From Archaeoglobales archaeon (GTDB taxonomy: Archaea > Halobacteriota > Archaeoglobi > Archaeoglobales > Archaeoglobaceae): DNA of 10,553 nt. The stretch spans positions 1-10,553 of the forward strand of contig QMZF01000015.1 in the NCBI GenBank assembly GCA_003663055.1, written 5' to 3'. Below the pieces are notes generated by a model that saw only the letters and a program-made list of their open reading frames with translations, had not been told where the DNA came from and did not search any database. This document shows, piece by piece, positions 7,178 to 10,553 of this stretch (position 1 is its first letter; each line of letters begins with the position of its first letter). Made by a program: the position numbers and the translations under genes.

Positions 7178-7296
7178 TTTAAATTATCTGAAATGGTACG
7201 ATTACCAAGAGGCGTTCCGCCAGAACGGATAGTTGGCAATCGCCCGTTGATGCGAGGATGGATAATAGACGATAGTAATATCTTTAACTTTTTATT
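7178..7296 (+). ncRNA. Candidate small RNA locus after ftsY (TATA-like box, GC-rich stems, T-rich end)
   Basis: The 262 bp between ftsY and the radical SAM gene hold no recognisable protein. A TATA-like TTTAAATTA lies at 7178-7186. About 20-25 bp after it begins a GC-rich stretch (7206-7256, about 60% G+C by eye against an AT-rich surround). It can form the short hairpin GGCG-ttc-CGCC (7211-7221) and a second stem AACGG (7224-7228) with CCGTT (7244-7248). A T-rich tract (TCTTTAACTTTTTATT, 7281-7296) could end a transcript of roughly 85-95 nt. Local GC enrichment marks structured RNAs in AT-rich hyperthermophiles. An open 84-codon frame crosses the whole region, so a degenerate gene or mobile-element tail remains possible. 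No tRNA, C/D-box or SRP RNA signature was found. Confidence 0.3.
7281..7296 (+). terminator. T-rich terminator for the ftsY operon and/or the candidate small RNA
   Basis: The tract TCTTTAACTTTTTATT fits the U-rich termination signals of archaea. It lies 20 bases before the convergent end of the radical SAM gene. Confidence 0.45.
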
Positions 7297-7315
7297 ATGA
7301 TGATTAACCTAAAAC

Positions 7316-8179
7316 TTAACAATCAAGCACGAACTGCCATTCCCTCCTTATCTCTGGTGGTTTAAGCGAAACTGGATTCCTTCTCATGAAAATTACTTCC
7401 TCGAAATCCATAACTTCCATCATTCGCCTCACATTTTTCAAAATGCAGCCGGGAACCCTCGCTTCAGCTTTGTAGGCAATGTCGAGAAAATCATACAGAG
7501 TATTCTTCCCGAAGTCGTAACCTTCTCTTGCAAGGTTCTCTCCAATCCCGGGATGTATCGAGCAGGGCTGAAGCATGAACTCGTCCATACCAATCTTAAA
7601 GCTTATTTTTGCGATTTCAGGAATTTCAGCTTCGTTTATGCCCGGGAGGTAAACAGTCCTTACTATTCCCCTTGAGTTCGACGAAGCGACAATTTCCATA
7701 CCTCTCAGCACATCCTCAAAAGCGTCAACTCCTGCCAGCCTCTTGTAGCTCTCCCTGTTTGCCGCATCAAGACTGATCATCACCATATCTGCCTTAACCT
7801 CTTCCCTGAGAAGTGTACCGTTGGTTTGCAAGTCTATTCTCGCCCCAAACTTTCTTCTGAGCTTTGAGATTATACACTCGAGCTTTTCATGTCCTGCAAC
7901 AAGCGGTTCACCGTACTGAGATATCGTTATAGCCTTTGGATTCATTTCCCCGTAGTATCCTGGCTTGGGAGCTTTTCCGGCCATAAGAGCTGAATGAGAG
8001 TAACAAAAGATACATCTGAGGTTGCACGCGGGAGTTATCTCGTAGCTGGGATGATGCACCGGCTCGTCAATGTCTTTTATGCCCTCACAGTGAATGCAGT
8101 GAGACGGATACTCCGCTTCTTCGATAAACCTCTCGAGTTCCTGTAAATAGCTCCTCTTTACAATTCTTATACCGCTCAT
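7316..8179 (-). CDS. Radical SAM domain protein, substrate unknown
   Basis: The 287-residue protein carries the radical SAM cluster motif CNLRCIFC (Cys52, 56, 59), which binds a 4Fe-4S cluster that cleaves S-adenosylmethionine. QYGEPL (88-93) is the GGEP-like SAM-binding strand, and DLQTNGTLL (116-124) and MISLDAANRESYKRL (134-148) are the usual following strands of MoaA/PflA-like enzymes. A CIHC pair (Cys28, Cys31) precedes the core, and further cysteines occur at 101, 206, 245 and 287, so an additional metal or cluster site is possible. It starts with ATG overlapping the TGA of the TIM-barrel gene by four bases (ATGA), which indicates coupled translation and a shared pathway. I do not recognise the specific subfamily. 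It could be a cofactor-modifying enzyme or an activase. Confidence 0.85.
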   Translation of the reverse strand: MSGIRIVKRSYLQELERFIEEAEYPSHCIHCEGIKDIDEPVHHPSYEITPACNLRCIFCYSHSALMAGKAPKPGYYGEMNPKAITISQYGEPLVAGHEKLECIISKLRRKFGARIDLQTNGTLLREEVKADMVMISLDAANRESYKRLAGVDAFEDVLRGMEIVASSNSRGIVRTVYLPGINEAEIPEIAKISFKIGMDEFMLQPCSIHPGIGENLAREGYDFGKNTLYDFLDIAYKAEARVPGCILKNVRRMMEVMDFEEVIFMRRNPVSLKPPEIRREWQFVLDC

Positions 8180-8967
8180 AGAATCCTCTGCAGGTACGAG
8201 ACGTTTTCGACCACAAGCTTCACTCCGCCAACTATCTCTACTATGTGGTTTTCAGACCTCAGCCGCTTGAAAATCTCTGCTGGAAAATCCCTGCCGGTAA
8301 TTGGCAAGTTGTGTATTTCTCTCCCCTCTTTAAGCTCGCTTGCTCCCCAGTGTATTGCTGCAAAACTGAACTTCGAAAGCCTTTCCACGTTTTCTTCCAG
8401 AGCTTTTCTGTCGAAGCTGCTTGCAGCGTAGAGAAGGGAGGTATTTATAACCACATCTATACGTTTCGCTATTGCCTCTACTTCCTCCACAGAATCCAAG
8501 AACGCCCCTTTCCGCCCCATTTCTACTGCGATACGGGAATGAACTTCTTTAACAGCTTTAACCCCATTTATGACATTCTCGATTTGTTCTTCAACGCTAA
8601 GCCTTCGGTACTTTCTGCCTGTGTGTAGGATAGCGTAACCAAGAGGGACGAAATCGAAGAAGGAAACAACGTCTTTGATGAGCTGTACGAATTTTTCATC
8701 TCCAGCGTTGAGCCTTACCTTGGCAAAATCCTCCCTTCCGTAAAGCAAGTGAAGGAAAATTTCGAAGCCATACTCATTGCAAAAGTTGGAGAGCATGCGT
8801 CTTACATCGGGGTTGAATATTTTTTCGAGCATTTCAGCCTCTTCAAAATCTATGCTCAGCTCGAGAATGGAAAAGTCGCTAACAACACGCTTTATGTCGT
8901 AGCTATCCCTGATGATGGAATGCATATTACCCTTAAGCTTAACGGCCGGATTCCAGCCGAACTTCAT
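8176..8967 (-). CDS. Xylose isomerase/AP endonuclease-like TIM-barrel protein
   Basis: The protein (263 residues from the ATG at 8967) has the alternating strand-helix pattern of the xylose isomerase-like/AP endonuclease 2 superfamily: MKFGWNP (strand 1), FEIFLHLL (about 68-75), GYAILHTG (110-117), IAVEMGRKG (146-154), VVINTSLLYAA (172-182), FAAIHWGAS (202-210) and HIVEIVGG (241-248). His115, Glu149, His206 and Glu244 fall at expected metal-ligand places, but the usual Asp-x-x-His after strand 6 reads Asn175-Thr-Ser-Leu178, so the site looks degenerate. The ATG is preferred over the in-frame TTG at 8985, because a TATA-like sequence centred about 24 bp upstream includes the TTG. It is coupled by an ATGA overlap to the radical SAM gene. 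Substrate unknown; a sugar-phosphate or cofactor intermediate is plausible. Confidence 0.75.
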   Translation of the reverse strand: MKFGWNPAVKLKGNMHSIIRDSYDIKRVVSDFSILELSIDFEEAEMLEKIFNPDVRRMLSNFCNEYGFEIFLHLLYGREDFAKVRLNAGDEKFVQLIKDVVSFFDFVPLGYAILHTGRKYRRLSVEEQIENVINGVKAVKEVHSRIAVEMGRKGAFLDSVEEVEAIAKRIDVVINTSLLYAASSFDRKALEENVERLSKFSFAAIHWGASELKEGREIHNLPITGRDFPAEIFKRLRSENHIVEIVGGVKLVVENVSYLQRIL

Positions 8968-9068
8968 CGAATATTTTTGAGACAAATTTTTATTTTAATC
9001 TTTTCAATTGCTGAACCAGCGATTGCAACAACGTAGCCATGATTCCAGAGCAGAACGTCTTTCGAAAT
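8964..9068 (-). pseudogene. Possible gene remnant between the MBL gene and the TIM-barrel gene
   Basis: One minus-strand frame between a TAA and a TGA reads protein-like (DVLLWNHGYVVAIAGSAIEK within 34 residues) but has no ATG, GTG or TTG start. Its TGA overlaps the ATG of the TIM-barrel gene as ATGA, the arrangement of coupled operon genes. In another frame, an ATG at 9108 overlaps the TGA of the MBL gene and opens 34 codons. A frameshifted, shortened gene could explain both overlaps, but chance is quite possible. No family is recognised. Confidence 0.2.
8986..8999 (-). promoter_or_regulatory. TATA-like promoter of the TIM-barrel/radical SAM pair
   Basis: On the minus strand ATTAAAATAAAAAT is centred about 25 bp before the ATG at 8967. 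The spacing matches the other leaderless promoters in this window and argues for the ATG start. Confidence 0.45.
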
Positions 9069-9104
9069 TTAATAGCTGGTAAGAACAAAAAACTCTCCTA
9101 ACTC

Positions 9105-9932
9105 TCATTTTAAGTCGTTTACATTTATAACTCTTCCAACACCAACATTTATAAAATTTGCTTTATATTCCTCCCTAAACAACTTTCTTGCTGTATCACC
9201 CGAGCAGTGACAGGGGGCTACATATTTGACACCCAGTTTTCTGAAATCCAATACTATCTCTCTTATCTCTTTTTCACCTTTACCAATTAGGTGAAATCCT
9301 CCCACTACTAAAAGGATGTTCTTCTTTAGCAGATCCTTCGCTCTTTTTACAACTTTCACGATACCGGGATGGGCACATCCAGTTATAACTATCAGTCCCC
9401 TTTCAGTTTGAACTATCAGGGATTGCTCCTTTATCCAGCTTCCCATTTCACCCGTTGAATAAACCCCATCGCAAATCTCTATGGGTTTTTGAACCTCGAT
9501 TATTTTTGCTCCATACTTTTTTATTTTCTCTTTAAAATCTTCTGGAAAGGATTTTGGTAGGTATACGGTTACCTCATGATTTCTCTCGAGGAATTTTAGC
9601 AATCCCCCAACATGATCGCTGTGAATGTGTGAGAGAACGATGATATCTACTTCCTTGGGATCCAAGTTTAACTTTTTCATGTTTTCCAGTAATACAGTTC
9701 CACATCCTCCTGTATCGAAGAGTATTGTTTTTTCAGATTTTACAATGCATGAAAATCCCCATGCTGTCTTCAATTCTTCTCTGTATGGATTATTGTCATA
9801 AACGATGATCACGCTCACGTTTTTAACCGGTTTACTTTCAGTAACTTCAATTTTCTTGTCCATTTCGTGTAAGAACGCTGATAGTAAGGTCACAAATACT
9901 ACAGTCAAAACCAGCATTTTTAATACCTTCAT
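9105..9932 (-). CDS. Metallo-beta-lactamase fold hydrolase (COG1237-like) with N-terminal signal/anchor
   Basis: The 275-residue protein is an MBL-fold enzyme with the metal motif HIHSDH (102-107), preceded by LFDTGG (71-76), then GCAHPG (185-190, His188), VVGGFHLIG (209-217, His214) and a late PCHCSGD (240-246, His242). This set resembles the COG1237 group, which includes the archaeal enzyme making the ribofuranosylaminobenzene-phosphate intermediate of methanopterin. The ordinary COG1237 enzymes are cytoplasmic, yet this one begins with a hydrophobic stretch (MLVLTVVFVTLLSAFL, about 6-21) after MKVLK, indicating a signal peptide or membrane anchor, so it probably acts outside the membrane and its substrate is uncertain. 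The ATG lies about 24 bp after a TATA-like sequence. The gene is divergent from the UPF0282-like gene. Confidence 0.85.
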   Translation of the reverse strand: MKVLKMLVLTVVFVTLLSAFLHEMDKKIEVTESKPVKNVSVIIVYDNNPYREELKTAWGFSCIVKSEKTILFDTGGCGTVLLENMKKLNLDPKEVDIIVLSHIHSDHVGGLLKFLERNHEVTVYLPKSFPEDFKEKIKKYGAKIIEVQKPIEICDGVYSTGEMGSWIKEQSLIVQTERGLIVITGCAHPGIVKVVKRAKDLLKKNILLVVGGFHLIGKGEKEIREIVLDFRKLGVKYVAPCHCSGDTARKLFREEYKANFINVGVGRVINVNDLK

Positions 9933-9951
9933 GCGGTTTATTGCTTATCTC

Positions 9952-9959
9952 AGATAAAG
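9952..9959 (-). promoter_or_regulatory. TATA-like box for the signal-bearing MBL gene
   Basis: CTTTATCT on the minus strand is centred about 24 bp before the ATG at 9932. It lies in the 90 bp region shared with the divergent UPF0282-like gene. Confidence 0.35.
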
Positions 9960-9982
9960 AGTATTCGCTATTCATCTAAGGT

Positions 9983-10002
9983 ACCGAAACAGATAAAATT
10001 TT
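9983..10002 (+). promoter_or_regulatory. BRE/TATA promoter of the UPF0282-like gene
   Basis: A BRE-like ACCGAAAC (9983-9990) followed by GATAAAATTTTT is centred about 26 bp before the GTG at 10023. This is one of the best-formed archaeal promoters in the window and implies a leaderless mRNA. Confidence 0.55.
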
Positions 10003-10022
10003 TCCAGACAGCCTTGATTATC

Positions 10023-10553
10023 GTGAGAATTGAAATACTAGGATCCGAAACGCTTGGAGTTAGAGGATTATCGTGTTTTATAAGGATTGGCGGAGTTAAG
10101 ACCTTAATCGACCCCGGTCTTGCCTTGGGTTATACTAGGTACGGTCTTCATCCACACCCACTCCAAGCCGTTTATGGGGACATCACAAAGCATGAGATCG
10201 TTAAATCTTGGGAAAAAGCCACGGATATAATCCTAAGTCATTTGCATGGAGATCACATTCCCTTACCAAATCCTAACCCGTTTCAGCTTGGAATATCTGA
10301 TGTAATTAATCTAAACCCAAACGCGACGATTTGGATAAAACCAAAGAAGTTCTGTAGTGATACCGAACTCGTAAGGTTTGCCGAACTCAGGAAGGCTTTT
10401 GGAGATCAAATCGTTGAGATGAGTGTTGGCGAAGCTGATGGTGTCCTACGATTTCTTGGCCCATTCTCACACGGATACGAGTCAAAAACCTTGGTTTTTG
10501 CAACAGCTGTCGAAGACTTCGTCCACACATCAGACACTCAACTATTGGACAGA
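10023..10553 (+). CDS. UPF0282-type metallo-beta-lactamase fold protein (3' truncated by the window edge)
   Basis: A frame opening with GTG at 10023 stays open to the right edge (177 codons). Its start, MRIEILGSETLGVRGLSCFI, resembles the N-terminus of the archaeal UPF0282 family, with the SLGVR segment, LIDPGLALG (28-36), the YGLHPHPLQA segment (40-49) and the metal-binding SHLHGDHIPLPN (72-83; His73, His75, Asp77, His78). The later HGYES at the strand after LGPFSH is also in character. The C-terminal third or so, including remaining metal ligands, lies beyond the window. The reaction of this family is not known. GTG is chosen because it lies 26 bp after a good TATA box. It is divergent from the other MBL gene. 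Confidence 0.8.
   Translation, partial: MRIEILGSETLGVRGLSCFIRIGGVKTLIDPGLALGYTRYGLHPHPLQAVYGDITKHEIVKSWEKATDIILSHLHGDHIPLPNPNPFQLGISDVINLNPNATIWIKPKKFCSDTELVRFAELRKAFGDQIVEMSVGEADGVLRFLGPFSHGYESKTLVFATAVEDFVHTSDTQLLDR

Noticed and set aside
6448..7239. Minus-strand frame of 263 codons antisense to ftsY and the following gap
   Set aside because: Most of it mirrors the ftsY GTPase domain, and no protein family pattern is visible.
7190..7315. tRNA or C/D-box RNA in the gap after ftsY
   Set aside because: No T-loop GTTCRANNC or cloverleaf is visible. An ATGATGA C-box-like string at 7297-7303 has no CTGA D box at a suitable distance.
8245..9036. Plus-strand frames opposite the TIM-barrel gene
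   Set aside because: They mirror the coding strand of a gene with a clear TIM-barrel strand pattern and show no domain of their own.
1..10553. CRISPR array or intact insertion sequence
   Set aside because: No regularly spaced direct repeats, terminal inverted repeats or transposase motifs were seen on either strand.

Overview
The window reads as chromosomal DNA from a hyperthermophilic euryarchaeon, most likely a member of the Archaeoglobales. The reasons are an archaeal/eukaryal set of ribosomal proteins (S19e, L39e, L31e, L18Ae/LX), aIF6, prefoldin alpha, a PDCD5-family protein, a full-length Hef helicase-nuclease, and BRE/TATA promoters about 25 bp upstream of leaderless start codons. The order assignment is inference from gene style and moderate base composition, not from a search.

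Left part (1-3230): the tail of a NUDIX-like protein converges on hef (minus strand), the archaeal XPF/FANCM-type fork helicase-nuclease. A 97 bp divergent promoter region separates hef from a single-domain KaiC/RecA-like ATPase on the plus strand.

Centre (3231-7053): a tightly packed plus-strand operon of nine genes runs CRM/YhbY RNA-binding protein, rps19e, PDCD5-family, rpl39e, rpl31e, eif6, rpl18a/LX, pfdA, ftsY. It starts from one clear TATA box, and its gene gaps run from an 11 bp overlap to 16 bp. Together these genes link large-subunit maturation (eIF6, L39e, L31e, LX, CRM), small-subunit maturation (S19e), chaperoning of nascent chains (prefoldin) and SRP-dependent membrane targeting (FtsY). 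A 262 bp gap follows (7054-7315). It has no recognisable gene but holds a TATA-like box, a GC-rich stretch with two possible stems, and a T-rich end, so it is a candidate small RNA locus.

Right part (7316-10553): on the minus strand a radical SAM enzyme is translationally coupled (ATGA overlap) to an upstream xylose-isomerase-like TIM-barrel protein whose metal site looks degenerate. Upstream of that pair is a metallo-beta-lactamase (MBL) fold protein of the COG1237 type with an N-terminal signal or anchor segment. A divergent promoter region then leads to a second MBL-fold protein of the UPF0282 type, which runs off the right edge. The coupled radical SAM/TIM-barrel pair is the best candidate here for an undescribed enzymatic module. 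No CRISPR array, tRNA, rRNA or intact insertion sequence was seen.
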